Source: Balaenoptera acutorostrata
Taxonomy: Eukaryota; Chordata; Mammalia; Artiodactyla; Balaenopteridae
DNA length: 64,000 bases
Assembly: GCF_949987535.1 (NCBI RefSeq)
Contig: NC_080066.1
Location: 128,878,335-128,942,334 of the forward strand
Reading direction: 5' to 3'
Made by a program: the position numbers and the translations under genes. The notes below the pieces were generated by a model, which saw nothing but the letters and a program-made list of their open reading frames with translations, was not told where the DNA came from and made no database searches. Of the stretch, positions 11,637-24,850 are shown in pieces (within the stretch, counting starts at the first letter, position 1; each line of letters starts with the position of its first letter).

Positions 11637-12624
11637 CCTTGAAACTGTTAATTATTGGCAAAAACTATTTAATTTTCTTAAGAATTCATGAGACAAGTAA
11701 TACTGTGCAATTTAGGGATTATTGAAAAGTTTGGAAAGTATAAGTTCTTACATATTATAGCGGGAACCCTGCATTCAGAGATTCAGAGAAATTAGGTCTA
11801 GATCCTTATTTAAATTAGCTTAAAATACAGAGTTTCTCTAAGGTCAATTGTAATTTCTGAATATGATGACATTAGTAACAAAGTATTCCATTAAAATACC
11901 CAATTTATACATCCTGAAACATTTTCCTAACATAAATAATAATACTTTTAAATTCAGTGTTAATCAACAAGTAGTCAATAGCCATAGATTTAAAAAACAG
12001 TAAACAAGAGCTATCTACTCTGAGAAAATCTGTATCTTTAAAAGTACTGAGCTTTAGCAGAGCAATTTTGATTACTGTGGATGCTTTAACAAATGATGTA
12101 CAGGCTAGGGTTGATTTGCCTGTGATGATTACTGTTGATCATGAATTGGGTAAAATGATTGGCTCAGTCACATGTTGGACATGAGAGCATCATTATTCCT
12201 CAAACAGAGTAGTTCCAGAATAACATTAGTGAACTTTGTAGCAAGCAATGTAGCATATTAAGAAGGAACATAAGACCTTGGGGTTGGAAAATATTGTCTT
12301 TGTTTTCAGTCTATACAACTTCCCAGATTTTGACCTTGGGTAATTTATTTAGGTGCTCTCAACCTTTGTTTCATCAGTTATAAAATAAAAACCAAATATA
12401 TTCTTCATAGTTTTTAAGAGTGTGAAGTTAGTAGGAAGCAACGTACTAACATCATTCACTGTGTGTCTGGAGAAAACATAAGAGATAGAGTGTAGTCAAT
12501 GACAAAATTATCAGCAGGCTTTACATATTTAATACATATGAGACATCTGTGATAATAATAACCTTTATGTAGTACCTGTTGTGAAAATCTAATGATATCT
12601 TACCATTTAGGCTTTGCTGACTTA
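11637..12624. other. Unassigned sequence
   Basis: Roughly 1 kb of AT-rich DNA. I see no recognisable repeat or gene. Confidence 0.45.
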
Positions 12625-12632
12625 GTGTAGTC

Positions 12633-12949
12633 CAGAGGTCTGCAATCTTCTCAAATCTCAGATGGCAAATAAAGGCTACTGTTGTGGTCATTGTAGCAAC
12701 TATTCCACCTAACTATCATGGCACAAAAATAGCCATAGGCGATATGTAAAATAATGAATGCCACTGTGTTCCAATAAATCACTATTTGTGGACACTGAAG
12801 TTTGAATTTTATTTATTTATTGTGCTTTACAAAATAATGTTTTTCTTTTAATTTTTTAAAATGTTTAAAATGTAAAAATCAGTCTTAACTCATGAGCCAC
12901 ACAAATCAGGCAGTGGGCCAAATTTGGCCAGCAGCAGTGTTTGTAACTG
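12633..12949 (+). mobile_element. hAT-Charlie-type element with 8-bp target duplication
   Basis: Begins CAGAGGTCTGCAA and ends GTTTGTAACTG, decayed hAT terminal inverted repeats. The interior contains GCCATAGGCGATATGTAAA, CACTGTGTTCCAATAAA, TATTTGTGGACACTGAA and, near the end, GGGCCAAATTTGGCC. These phrases fit a well-known mammalian Charlie-type MITE. The flanks are GTGTAGTC (12625-12632) and GTGTGGTC (12950-12957), a 7-of-8 match that fits the 8-bp duplication typical of hAT transposition. No transposase is encoded. Confidence 0.85.
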
Positions 12950-12957
12950 GTGTGGTC

Positions 12958-13476
12958 TGAATCAATCATATTAGGAGAAATACGTATATCTGGCTTTGTA
13001 AAAGAAAAAAAAATGTTCTGGAATTTTTAACTTTTTTATTATTAACAAGGAACTAAAATAAGACTCAAAATGTTCAGTTCATTAGTCTCTTCATTTCCAA
13101 TGAACTTTACACTTATTCTACCCTAAACGTCTTATTCAATGGCCGCATTTTGAATCTAGTGATCATTGAAAACTATTCTGCTTCAGAAATGTGAACTCTA
13201 AACATCTTATTCTCTGATCATTATCAGCTGTCTCTCTCATTTCATTATGTTCTCTTACTTCATAGGGTACTTTGATCCCTTCACAGTTTAATTATCAGCA
13301 GATTCATGTCTCTGCTTCCTTGTTAAACTAACTTAAATCCCATGCTCTATTATTTGAACTCCTTGCCTCTTACCCATTATCCTTTTTCTGAAATTGTGTA
13401 AAAACAAAATCCTTAGCCCTTATTGATAGTGTCTTCCTTCATTTATCCATCAGCTAGGATGCTAAGAGCACTTGGA
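12958..13476. other. Unassigned sequence
   Basis: Roughly 500 bases between an hAT element and an A-rich tract. No repeat or gene recognised. Confidence 0.45.
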
Positions 13477-13632
13477 AATAATAAATTGCAACCATAATAA
13501 AAATAAAAACATATGAATAAAACAACCATAATAAAAATTAAAATATAATAAACATGCAATAAATAATAAATACACAATACAATAATAAAATTATATAAAA
13601 TAAAAATAAAGAACAACCATAAAGAAGAAAGC
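13477..13632 (+). repeat. A-rich low-complexity tract
   Basis: A stretch of AATAAA/AAATA-type units with almost no G. It may be a decayed microsatellite or retroposon tail. No unit of fixed length is maintained. Confidence 0.7.
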
Positions 13633-13689
13633 CACTACTCAACATGCTTTGTAACCACAAGTGGCCTGTTAACATTACCCAACCATCTT

Positions 13690-14565
13690 CATCAATTCAA
13701 AAATTATTTACTGAACACTTAATGTCAGCCAGATCCTCTTCTAAATACCCAGTGTATAGGAATAAACACTTAATTATTAATATTTTAATTGTCACAAAAT
13801 CAGAATGCCATGTAATGGGAAACATAAAAAGGCAACTAATCTGATATAGGAAATTGTATTAGTGCCAAGACTTTAACAACAAAAAAGATTTAGTTATATG
13901 AAGAGGAAGAGAAAGAGTTCCAGGAAAAAATAACAGTAGTTGAAAGCATGGAGAAAAACTGCTATTGGGCAATGAAAAGGAAATCCATGTATTTGTAATA
14001 ATTAGTTCTGGGGAGAGAGGTAAATTATTTGAAGATAGGAAGGAAAACAAAGTTTGAATGTGGGGGGGTTTCATAAGGCTTTTAAGGACTCCGGACATCT
14101 TTCCTAAAGATAATAGTCTTCCATTAGGATATTTTAATTGTGGAGGGGACATAATTATATCTCTACATTTAAAAGGTAATTTCTGGCTATAGAGAGAAAT
14201 GGAGGCAGCAAACCAGGAGGGGCAGTGAGGCCTGCGAGAACATTATTGCTGTTTCTCAGCTGAGAGAGAAAGGTGTCCCAGATTTGGGTGAGGCCACTGG
14301 AGATGAATGACACCAGGGTTGGACTTGAGCAATTAGGGAGTTGTGATGTCATTTACTAAAGTGAGGAACTAGAAGAAGAGCAGGTGTTAAGGAAAAATGA
14401 AGAGTTTAGTTTGCAGTGGAGGTACATTAAGGAGAGTCAAGGGGAGTTCCCAAGTCACCAGTTGGTTATTCAGGTATGGCACTTAGGAGAGGGGGGCCAG
14501 ACAGAGATATTTGAGAATTGTCAGAATATTCTTGGTAATTGAAGCTTAGGGAGTGGAAGAGACTT
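13690..14565 (-). mobile_element. L2 LINE fragment, minus strand
   Basis: Plus-strand reading gives the reverse complement of an L2 3' half. It has 'ttatttactgaacacttaatgt...cag', then 'agttccaggaaaaaataaca', then 'gaggcagcaaaccaggaggg' and 'ttgagcaattagggagttg..gtcatttact'. These follow the order seen in L2. It is ancient and heavily diverged, with no usable reading frame. Confidence 0.7.
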
Positions 14566-14574
14566 CCCAACATC

Positions 14575-14695
14575 AATAAATTCAAGATTGCCTGTGAACA
14601 AGGGCTGTGCTTGCTTTGTTCATGCCTGTAACCATGCATCCCAGAAGAGCATCTACCACATCTCAGGTACTTACTATAAATTTATGATTTTTCCC
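14575..14695 (+). mobile_element. L2 3'-end fragment, plus strand
   Basis: Contains 'acaagggctgtgcttgcttt', 'gttcatgcctgtaaccatgc' and 'tctcaggtacttactataaa', corresponding to the closing segment of L2 (…dose, location, 'cagg-ac-tagta-ataaa'). Confidence 0.65.
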
Positions 14696-17600
14696 ACACA
14701 ATAAATAAGATGCAACAATGCATTGACCATATAGGAATAAAAATAAAAGAAACAAAAAAGCAGGTATTAGAAAGCCCCCAAAGTAAGTCTTGCTTTTCTC
14801 CACAAATTCTTTATAGCGATGCCAAAACGATGATTCTAAAACCCAAATCACACCGTGCCCTTCTCCTCCTTACAACATGGCAGTTACTCCTCATCGCTCA
14901 CTCTGAGATGTGAATGGACCTCGGTGGTTATCTCCCTGCCCACCTCCCTCCTGCAACTGTTTCATTCATCTTCCACTTTAGTTGTGTAGGATTGATACCA
15001 GTCTCCAGGATAGACACTTCACAGGAAGACACTACTTGTTTAACCAACCAAGTGCATCCTCACTTCTTTTCAACTTCCTCACTACCAGGTTGTTGAACAC
15101 ATGTCCTAATTGGTCCAGTTGGAATGATTCTCAACATTTTTATTCAATAGGTCTTTTTTTTGTAGCTCACATAAATGTGCACATGTGCCTACTGCAGCTG
15201 ACTTGTCTCCACACTAGGTGTAAGCTTTAGAATGATGCCAACTCACAGAGAAAGATGAGAACACCAGGAAATAAAAATCATCACCCTCCTTAAGACTTGA
15301 CTGATGTTTGCCCTCAGCAGCATTTCTAGATTTTTCAGCTAATAGTTACTGAGGCATGGGAATAAGTCCATGGTGTGCTATTTAAGGCAGGCCTCTCATC
15401 ATCTCTCCTGTTTTACTTCTGGGCTTTAACTCTCCCTTTCCCAGTTCCACTTTTTTTGTGTATCATGTTAAGCATTTTTACCACTACTAACTCCTGAGAC
15501 ATAAGAAGAAAAATAAAACTAAAGACCTAATTGTCAAAATAAAACTTTTTAAATGGAAGAAAAGTAACAAAAAGATTATCTTTAAAAGTTATTTTTCTAA
15601 AATAACTCCGGTATAATGAATATACATAAGAAGTTAGTTTTTTCTTTGTTGAGGTAGACAGAAGGAACACACTCAGTGATTTACTTTCAATTCTCTTTCT
15701 GTAGAGAGAGACACTGATGAGGGGACATTTGAAAGAATCCTGTCAATTTACAAATTCACCTCTAAAAATGGGCTATTTTACCTTCTATTTTTCTTATTTC
15801 AATGGCAAAAGATACAGATGATGTGGCATTGCTCCCAAAGTATAGACATACTTTGCGCTTTGCTACATTAATGGTTGGTAGTAAATAAAATGGTAGTATT
15901 GCACTGCTATTAGCTATAGTCAGAGTGGATCACCTCCTAGGTCCTTGATATAGTTGTCTGTTAAGAGAGTGCATATTAGTATCAATATCTCCTAGTTTCT
16001 CTTTTTATAAAGATATCAAGAGCCATTTAAATTTTTAAAAATCACCCCATTGGATTCAATTTATTGGGCCTTCATACTCCCATTTTTTTCTGAGATCAGT
16101 TCTGAGCTTGCACAGCCTGTTTTATGTGACCATCAGAACCTTTACTCTGTGCTAAAAATGAATCTCAAAGATTTAGCCTAGGGCTATCTTGAATCATGTC
16201 AAGGAATAGTTATTATTTCTGAAGCTCTATTACTTAAAAAAAAAATCCCCAAAACATAACTTGCTGAGCAGAAAGATGTTGGTATAAGACCAGCAACCCT
16301 GTATCTATGTGCCGTGTAGGACTTTACTCCCTGGAATACGGTAGATTGCTTATTTATAAGAACTTTTTTTTCCCTTCACTTTCAGTGAGAGTTCTGAACT
16401 TTTTATTTGAGCCAATTATGAAAAAACACTCTACAAATCTTTGAATAAACAAACTTAATATTTGAATAAACAATGATGAATCTATTTAGTGATCTAAAAG
16501 TCTTTAAATGCAGGAACATATGAATTTTAGTGGAATCATTTAGTTAGTACATAGAAAAAAGTTAAAAGGAGAAGTTTAGTGCAGAATATAGGAATGTTCA
16601 ATTCTGTTTGACTTAACATATTTTGGAAGAGGCCCATAGATTTTGAGATATTATCTTGTCCAGAAGTAATTTGTATCTGTGTGTAGAAGCTGTGTCCTTA
16701 CTAAAAGGGTGGATACACTAGAAAAGCAGTTCAAGTGACCCAAATGAATTAAACATTAAAACAAACTGGCCAAATCATTACTTGAGGCCCTGCTTTTATT
16801 TTATTTTTCTACTTTGCAGTATTTGGACAGATATTTTGTGAACTGGAAATGATTTCAATTTCTGGTTAAAAAATGCCCATAATCATTTTACCCTGAGAAA
16901 TAGTCTATAGAACAGCAGAAATAACTGTATTTTTTTATTTCTGTTAATTATAATTATATGGCTGTCTTGGAAACTAAAGCAGGAAATGTTCTTTGTTCTC
17001 ATATTTTAACATATAAATGTTTCAGAATCTAGATATCACAACATCTGATCATGGATTAGAATAAATTCTCTCACTTTGGCTATGTCTATAATTCAAAGTA
17101 GAGTGGAAAATGGTATTAATTACTTTGTAAGTAAAGTTTAAAATCTTTGCTCTTGGAATTAACCATCCACAGACAAAATGGCCTTCTGAAGATTTATTTT
17201 GATCTGCAGTGATCTGATTCATTTGACTAATTCTTTATTTGAATTAGAAATGTAGATTTAATCACTCTGATATGATCTGTTCTGCTTTTTTTCTTAACAT
17301 ATCCATGTCTGTTAATCACCCAGACCTTGAGTCCAGTTATCAATATTGTTGAAGGGTCTGGTAAACTGACCACTCGTTCACAAAGCTTTCATTACTCATG
17401 AACTTCATTTACCTTTCTCTTCTCTAAAAATTTAGTACTTAATTATATGCTGGCTGTGTCTTGTGTGATTTGTGAATAACTACATATGGTAGGCTTTGCT
17501 TTTAGTAAAACTGTAGCCTAAGTAAACAGACTACAACTAAACTGAACTACTGTTTCTTAGTTCATCTACATTCCCCACCTCAACAAATGTGGTAGTAAAC

Positions 17601-17974
17601 AAATATCTGTAGAACAATTGATATTTCACTTTATGGAGAGATTTGACTTGTGATTTTGAATAAGTAATTTTTAAAAATTTGTGTTTACTGTTGCTTTTAA
17701 AATCCAAGATATGGAAGTGTTACAATTGAGATGGTAAAACTGGAGAAGAGAAAGAGAAATGTATAATTTACACTCTGTGTTGACAGAAAGCCTCCAGATG
17801 TTGTTGAGAAATATAATGACTAGTAGGTGTGATCATTTTAATTATAAGATAATTTTTTAAATCATGACTTTGGAAAAAATGTGCTAAATTTGATTTGGAA
17901 TATTATTGGAATAATTGAAAATTGAAGAGAGAGCAGTTACTTTTGTACAAAGTCCCTGATGCTGCCACATTTTT
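14696..17974. other. Unassigned sequence
   Basis: About 3.3 kb. Several short open frames (60-82 codons) around 14710-15230 look like chance. I do not recognise any mobile element or gene. Confidence 0.4.
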
Positions 17975-18365
17975 CCCAAGGGTAGTAGAGATGACTACAG
18001 TTTACTCATTACATGATTCCCTCTTTTTCTTGGCCATTTTGGAAGACTAAACTTCTTAGTGCCCCTTGAAAATAGAAGGGTGTCCTAACTAATTTAAGTA
18101 AAGTACTGTGAGTGGAGATGTAGTATATCATTTCCAGAACAAGGCAGTAAATCCTTTTTGCTATCTGGCTGCTTTCTTTCCCTGACACTGCAAACTTGGA
18201 AGCCATGTGTTGAGATGGCAAGAACAGAAGATAGAGGAAGCTTGGATCCCAGAGTCACCAGATTGAGGAGAACCTGCCCCATTTCCTCCTGCCAGTCCAT
18301 ATTAAACTGTGCATAAGTGCATAACAGACTTCTTTTGTGCAAAGCTACTGAGCATTTAAGATTTA
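17975..18365 (+). mobile_element. Old LTR-like relic (family uncertain)
   Basis: Phrases such as 'gtatatcatttccagaacaa', 'ttggaagccatgtgttgaga', 'gcttggatcccagagtcacc' and 'acttcttttgtgcaaagcta' fit an ancient mammalian LTR-type interspersed repeat that recurs genome-wide. I am not certain of the family, and boundaries are approximate. Confidence 0.45.
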
Positions 18366-19084
18366 TATGTAATGCAACTAGTAACTACTCACCCACTTGG
18401 CAAGTTCATAGCAGTAATCCAAATGCCTTTTGACTTTAGGTTTGGGAAAATAAATATTCCATGGTAATTCCTGTCAAATAAAATCTCCCAACATTTAAGA
18501 TGGTTATATGAAAGAACATTAACATTCATGTTATGTTTTTACTACTTAATGCTCTTTTTTTGAATAGTTATTGAAAAATTCTGAATTTAAGAAAATTTTA
18601 CTAAGTTGGTTAACCTGAAGCTAAATTCCATTAACTGTAAATAAAGATACTTTTCTACTTTACCACCCATATCATTATTATGAAACTATATATTTAATTG
18701 TAAAGAAAAAAATAGTTTCTAATGTTTCATTTTTAATTCTGTCTATTTAAAACACTTTTAAATACTGACTCTTGTAATAAGTACAAGCTTCAAGAAGAAT
18801 ACAGCCTTTTGAGCAGTTCTGCCAGCAAAGTACTAACCTAAAAGATTAAAATAAAGATTTAGCTAACAACAACATAGATTCTCTACATAGAAATAGGCAT
18901 CATACATGTGTATTATAGATTATATTATACATTATATATTAAATATTCATATATGTTAAATAGTACATTGGAGAATAATCCAGTTTTTTCCTCCTGAAGT
19001 TGCTTTTGCCAAGTCATAAGACCTCTTTCTAGTTCCATATGACACTGACATTGTTGATTATATTTTCCTTACTTCCACACAACT
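18366..19084. other. Unassigned sequence
   Basis: AT-rich, with a short TATA-rich tract around 18905-18960. No gene or repeat recognised. Confidence 0.45.
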
Positions 19085-19214
19085 AGCTGGAAAGTCACCT
19101 CTTGCTCTCTTTTCTGGACAAAACTCTACCCTTTCTTCGAAACCTCACTTAAATGTTAGCTCCTCTGTAAAGGCTCCTTGTTATCCCCATCCTTGCTAGT
19201 GGCTCTTTCTTCAC
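19085..19214 (+). mobile_element. L2 fragment, plus strand
   Basis: Contains 'ttcgaaacctcacttaaatg' and 'ttagctcctctgtaaaggct', equivalent to the L2 segment that reads cct-agg-ctcagctTAAATGTcacctcctc-gtgaaggcct. It is diverged. Confidence 0.6.
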
Positions 19215-19625
19215 TCAGTGTTAATTTAACAAATGGTCATTGAACTCCAACCAAGCACCAGTTAAGATGCTGAGGATGTAGCAGTAAACCAAAAGGCATA
19301 GAGCACTTCCTTTTGTGGAGTGATGTGGAGGGGTATAGGAGATACATAGACTACTGAATAAATATTTCAGATGGTGGTTAGTATTATGAAGAAAGAGAAA
19401 CCAGAGTAAACAGTGGAGCATGCCAGGGTGGAGGGAGCTACTTTTGCAAGATGATGGCAAGGAAAAGCTAAATTCTAGATGAATTTTATCATGGACCTAA
19501 ATGACATAAGGATACCAGCCATTTGTATATTTGAGAAAAAGAAGTCCAGACAGAGATAAAGATCAAAGGCAAGGTCATGCATGGTGTGTTCAAGAACATC
19601 AAAGAGGCTGTTCAATTTTTAATAT
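19215..19625 (-). mobile_element. L2 fragment, minus strand
   Basis: Reverse complement of the L2 3' end: 'taacaaatggtcattgaact', 'agttaagatgctgaggatgt', 'agcagtaaaccaaaaggcat', and later 'ggtcatgcatggtgtgttca' with 'agaacatcaaagaggctg'. It abuts the oppositely oriented L2 piece on its left. Confidence 0.7.
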
Positions 19626-20094
19626 TAATATTTATTAATGTTATCTGGGTTTCACATGTATGGTTTCTAGAACAGAGTGGATTATTATTTATTATTTTGA
19701 GCAAATAATAACAGTGCAGTTTTTCTGTGTCCAAATTTTTACTTTTGGAGTGATGCAAATGTCACCCTACACATATGCTTCTGGATTTAAGTGAAGAATA
19801 CCAAATTAACAAAAGATCTGGATTATGTTAACAGAGGAGAAAGAAGAAGTACTCTCCACCTCTTTCTTGGGATTTTTTTGAGAATTTCCTTGTAAATGTA
19901 ATAGGAAAGAAGAACATTCTAAACCTTTGGAATATACATTAATCTCTCCAGGAGAAAGATAAGACTGGTGTACTACCCAGGGGATATCTCCATGGTCCTG
20001 GATCTTACTCCCTTGAAATTAAACACATACTTCCAGAGAAGTAAATCTGTCTGTAGTTCTCACTAGGTAATCAGTGGTCATTTAAAAAAAAAGA
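19626..20094. other. Unassigned sequence
   Basis: Roughly 470 bases of AT-rich DNA with no recognisable feature. Confidence 0.45.
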
Positions 20095-22765
20095 AAAATA
20101 ACCTTACTGATACATGTTTCACATATCATAGAAAACACCCATTTTGAAAAGGCACTTCACTGATTTTTAAGTAAATTTACCAAGTTGTTTAACCATCAAC
20201 ATAAATCAGGTTGAGGACATTTTCATTGCCCCAGTAAGACACTTTGTGAGCATTTACTGTTAATTTCCTTCCCCTACTCTCCTACTTCAACCACAATTTA
20301 CTTTCTGTCTCTATAGATTTGCCTTTTCTAGGCTTCACACAAATGGGATCATACAACCTATGGTCTTTTGTGTTTGGATTATTTCACTGAGAATAATGTT
20401 TTTGAGGTTCATCAATGTCATAGCATGTATCTGTAGTTCATTCCTTTTTTGCTAAAAAAATATTCTATTGATATTTTGTTTATCCACTCACCACTTGAAC
20501 ATTTTAAGTTGTTTCCAATTTGGAGCTATTATGAATAATGAAAGTGTGCAAGGCTTTGTGTGGATATATGTTTTCATTTCTTTTGGATAGGCAATTAAAG
20601 ATAGACTTGCTAGGTCATATGGTAACTCTATGTTTATTTAACCTTTTAAATAACTTCTAGGCTGTTTTCCAAAGTGGCTGAATCATATTACATTTCTATC
20701 AGCAATGTTAGAAGTTTCCTTTTACTCCACATTATCAGCAACCATCACTATTTCCATTTGTTATTTTCTGTTATTTTTATTATAGCCATTTTAGTGAGTA
20801 TAAAATAGTATCTTACTGTGTTTTTCCTTTACATTGTCCTAATGACTAGTGATATTGAGAATCTTTTCATGTGCTTATTAGCCATTGATATATCTTCTAT
20901 AGTTAAAAGTTTATTCAGATCTTTTGCCCACTTCTTAAATTGGATTGTTTTATCTTCTTATTCTTAAGGTTTAAATACCTTCTTTGTATATTCTAAATAT
21001 AGCCCTTTGTCAATATTTTGTGAATTTTTGGCTCTGATGCTTGTCTTTTCATTTGCTTCCGGTGCCTTTTGAAGAACAAATGTTTTGAATTTTGATGAGG
21101 TTCAATTTTTCAATTTCATTTTTCACAAACCACACTTCCTCTGTCGTATCTACGAAATTTTTGCCTAACCCAAAATGTTTTCTTCAAAACTGTTATTGCC
21201 TTAACTCTTAAATTTAAGTCTATGATCAATTTTGAGTTAATTTTTATACATGCTGTGAGGTAAGGGTCTAAGTTCACATCTTCCCACGTGACTATCCAGT
21301 GGTTCCACTATCATTTGTTTAAAAGGCTCTACTTTCCCCCAATGAATTGACTTACAACCTTTGTCTATAATCTATGGGCCACAAATATAAGGATTCATTT
21401 ATGGACTCTCAATTGTTTCATTAATCTGTGTCTATGTTATGCCAGTAACACACTATCTTATAACCATAGATTAATAGTAAGTTTTGAAATTGAGAAGTGA
21501 AAATCCTCCAACTTTTGTGATTCCTTTTCAAAACTGATTTAGCTATATGAGGTCTTGTGCATTTCTACATAAATTTTAGGATTAACTTGTCAATTCCTGC
21601 TGGAATTTTGATAAGGATTGCATGAATGTGCGAGTCAATTTTGGTAGAAGTGCCATCTTAACAATATTGAATCATCAAATCCATGAAAATGGAACATCTC
21701 CCCATTTGTATAGATCTTATTTAATTTGCTCATTACTGTTTTGTAATTTTCAGTATACATATCTTATGCTTCTTTAGTTAAATTTGTTCTTCAGTATTTT
21801 GTTCTTTTTGATACTATTGTGAAAGGAATTTTATTCTTTATTTCATTTATGAATCATTCATGTGTCATATGTAGAAAACAATTGATTTTTGTATATGGAT
21901 CTTATACCAGGCAACCTTATTGTAATTGATTATTTTAATAATTATCTTTTGTGAATTTCTTAGGATCTTCTATATGCTGGATCATATTGTCTACAAAGAA
22001 AGACAGTTTTGCCTCTTTCTTTTCAATCTGATGCCTTTTATTTCTTTTCTCTTGCAAGATTGCACTGGCTGTTCTTCAGTACAATGTTGAAAATAATGGC
22101 AAGACAGGCAACCTTGCTTTTTTTCTCAGTTTTAGAGGAAAGACCTTCAGTCTTTCATCAAGGGTGATGTTTTCCCAGGGTTTTCCGTAGATGTCTTTGT
22201 GACGGTGAAAAGTTTCCATCTATTCCCAGTTTGTTGAGAGTTTTTGAAATCATCAGTGGATATTGGATTTTGTCAAATGCTTTGTTGGTGTCCATTTTGA
22301 AAATCATGTGATTGTTTTTCTTTGTTCCAATAAAATGGTTTATTATATTAATTGGTTTTTGAAAATTAAATTAAACTTGCATTCTTGGGATAAATCTCAC
22401 TTGGCCATGGTATGTAATTCTTTTTATGTGATGTTAGCTTCAGTTTGCAACATTTTGTGGAGGATTTTTTGCATCTGTATTCATGAGGTATATTACTCTG
22501 TAGTTTTAGTTGCATGGGTGTGTGATGTCCTTTTCTGGCTGGCTTTAGTATTAGGGTGAAACTGGCCTCATAGAATAGGTATGAAGTTTCTTCCCTTCTC
22601 TATTTTGTGGAAGAGTTTGTGAGACATTGACATTATTTAATTTTTAAAGATTTAATGAATGCGTGAATGTATCTGGGCCTGTACTTCACTTCCTAGAAAG
22701 ATGTTTAATGGATGATTCAATTTCTTTACTTGTTATTGGTATATACTGGTTTAATCAGTTGTATT
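20095..22765 (-). mobile_element. Degenerate 5'-truncated L1, minus strand
   Basis: Plus-strand phrases trace an old L1 from the 3' end inward. Examples are 'atttcactgagaataatgtt', 'tagcccttttgtcaatattt'-type blocks around 20990-21030, 'accttgctttttttctcag' near 22110 and 'ggatttt.gtcaaatgcttt' near 22263, which is the antisense of the ORF2 DAEKAFDKI segment. All frames are heavily disrupted. ORF1 and the 5' UTR are absent. It looks clearly older than the L1s at 31844 and 52775. Confidence 0.85.
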
Positions 22766-22879
22766 TTTACTGCCAGGTTGGTCTTTTAACCCAGGTGCCT
22801 AAGGTTCAGGCAAATTTGCTCTGAAAGCCCTCAAAGTACAGACATATATTTATAGTCACAGAGATATCATAGTAGCTGC

Positions 22880-23040
22880 ATGGAATTAGTAAATGGAAGA
22901 CTGTTAAGAGGTGATATCATAAGAGGTTAGCGATAGACCTAGAAGCCATTTTATGGACTTTGGAATTTACTCTGAATAGAATAGAAAAACATTGAAGGGT
23001 TTAAAGCAGAGGTAGGATGTGATTAGATTTAGTCCTTACA
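22880..23040 (-). mobile_element. L2 fragment, minus strand
   Basis: The run 'agaagccattttatggactt', 'gaatttactctgaatagaat', 'aaaaacattgaagggtttaa' and 'gaggtaggatgtgattagat' is the reverse complement of an internal L2 3' segment. Confidence 0.6.
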
Positions 23041-24655
23041 GTTTATACATAGTTCACACACACATATTTTTAAAAATATATAATCAATTATCTGTTGCTA
23101 AAGTATATAAAGAATTCATTTTTCCAACATTGAATTTTTAAACAATAAAAACCAATTTTGTAATGAAACACTTAGACTGCCAAAATATTTACCAAGTGCA
23201 TTGCTTCCCATCCATATTGGATTCCTATGCTGTCCTTCCAGGTTCTTTTTCCTTCTAGTAGAAGTATACCTTAAGTAGTTTATCTGCTAAAGTCTCTAAG
23301 TGATGAAACTCTCAGTCTTTATGATTAAGTCCTAAGCCTGGTTCAAACTCTGTCTGTCCTCCAGATAAGCTAGAGAAGATTAGAATTTCCATGAATGCTG
23401 TCAAGGAAATTCATTGGATTTATCATTTAACCTTGCATTAGTGATTAATAAATATGTTTGTCATTATTTCTCTTTAATGAATCAATCACACTACAACTGT
23501 CAGTGAATTCTACAACCCTTTTAGTTACCATTTTCCTCCTATTTCTCAATTGCCTAAGATATTACACAAGCTACTATATCCCCTTCCACCACTGTCACAT
23601 GCCAGCTTACTAGCAGTGGAACTTTTAACAATTACACTGACATGCCATGCAAAAGTTATTCATACTCCAAGTTCTAAGAATGTTGGGTTCCTCATTGACA
23701 GGCAGCTGATACATGCTCAATGTCCAAAATCCCATCTAAGAATCTGTTTAAAGCTTCACTCCTGGTGTTAGCTCTCTTAAATTTGGTTATGTGGTAATAG
23801 ATTCTAGATAAAAAGAATTGTGTGCAGTTTTACTTGTGAATACTTTTAGGATACGACCTGTAAGGAAGTAAGGAAGGCAGGATTAATCAGAGAGGGAAGA
23901 GAGACCTGCAGTGCCTAATTTTTTACTAAAAATAAATGAAGTATGAATAATCAGCAGGTCAGCCACCTCAAAAAAAAGTCATGTTCCCATGTTCAGTTTC
24001 TGGACATTGACTGTCTTTTGGTCTTAAGCATCCATCCTACAGCACTGATCATATTAGATTCAGAGGGATTAGTATCGTCACCCACTGTCCACAGAGAATT
24101 ATCTCACCCAAGTTTCTACCTCTTCCCAGGGGCAGCTCAAGGTTAATGAGTGACTGACTAAAGACTGTAAAGACATATCCTCTTTGCCTCAATTTGGGGC
24201 AACTCTGTCATCCCAGCTCCAAAGATCGGCATACGACTGGGTAAGGTCCTAGTCCCAGGTCGGTTTTTCTTGCTTCCCACTCTTGCTTCTTTATTTTTTT
24301 TTTCACAGTTGTATCTGCAAAGAGCACTCTGCAATAAACTGTCTACAATTCTGCATTTCAGAATCTGTACCAAGTGAACATGATCTAAAATAAGTGGCAT
24401 ACTCCAAAAGAACCCAGGGTGAATCACCCTGAACAACTAAGGGCAAAAGGCAAAACAGCAATAGTCCTCATCTTTTTATTCTGGAAATCTCTAGCATTAA
24501 GTTTCTTTCGAACACTGGATACCCTAACCCGTCACTACTTCTGTTTACACTCATCTCTCTCCTTTCTACTCTAACATGCTTAATTTCCTTCTTGCATCAA
24601 GGGTCACTCTTCATTTCTTTCTGTTGCTTTAAAATTTTAAAATCCCATTTTTAAA
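23041..24655. other. Unassigned sequence
   Basis: About 1.6 kb. Short open frames at 23550-23771, 23943-24146 and 24158-24436 (minus) carry no recognisable domain. No repeat assigned. Confidence 0.4.
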
Positions 24656-24850
24656 TTAGTGCAAACTTCTAGTTACAAAATAAATGAGTCATGAGGATGA
24701 ATTGTACAGTATGGGGATTATAATCAATAATAATCTAATATATTTGCATGGTGACAAATAGTAACTAGACTTATTGGGATATTTTGTAATGTATAGAAAT
24801 ACTGAATCACTATTTTATACACCAAGAACTAACATAGTGTTATATTTCAA
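24656..24850 (+). mobile_element. L1 3'-UTR fragment, first of two
   Basis: Contains 'aaacttctagttacaaaata', 'gaattgtacagtatggggat', 'gacaaatagtaactagactt' and 'acaccaagaactaacatagt', the standard 3' UTR order of older L1s. It ends without a clear A-tail and passes straight into a second copy of the same region. Confidence 0.75.
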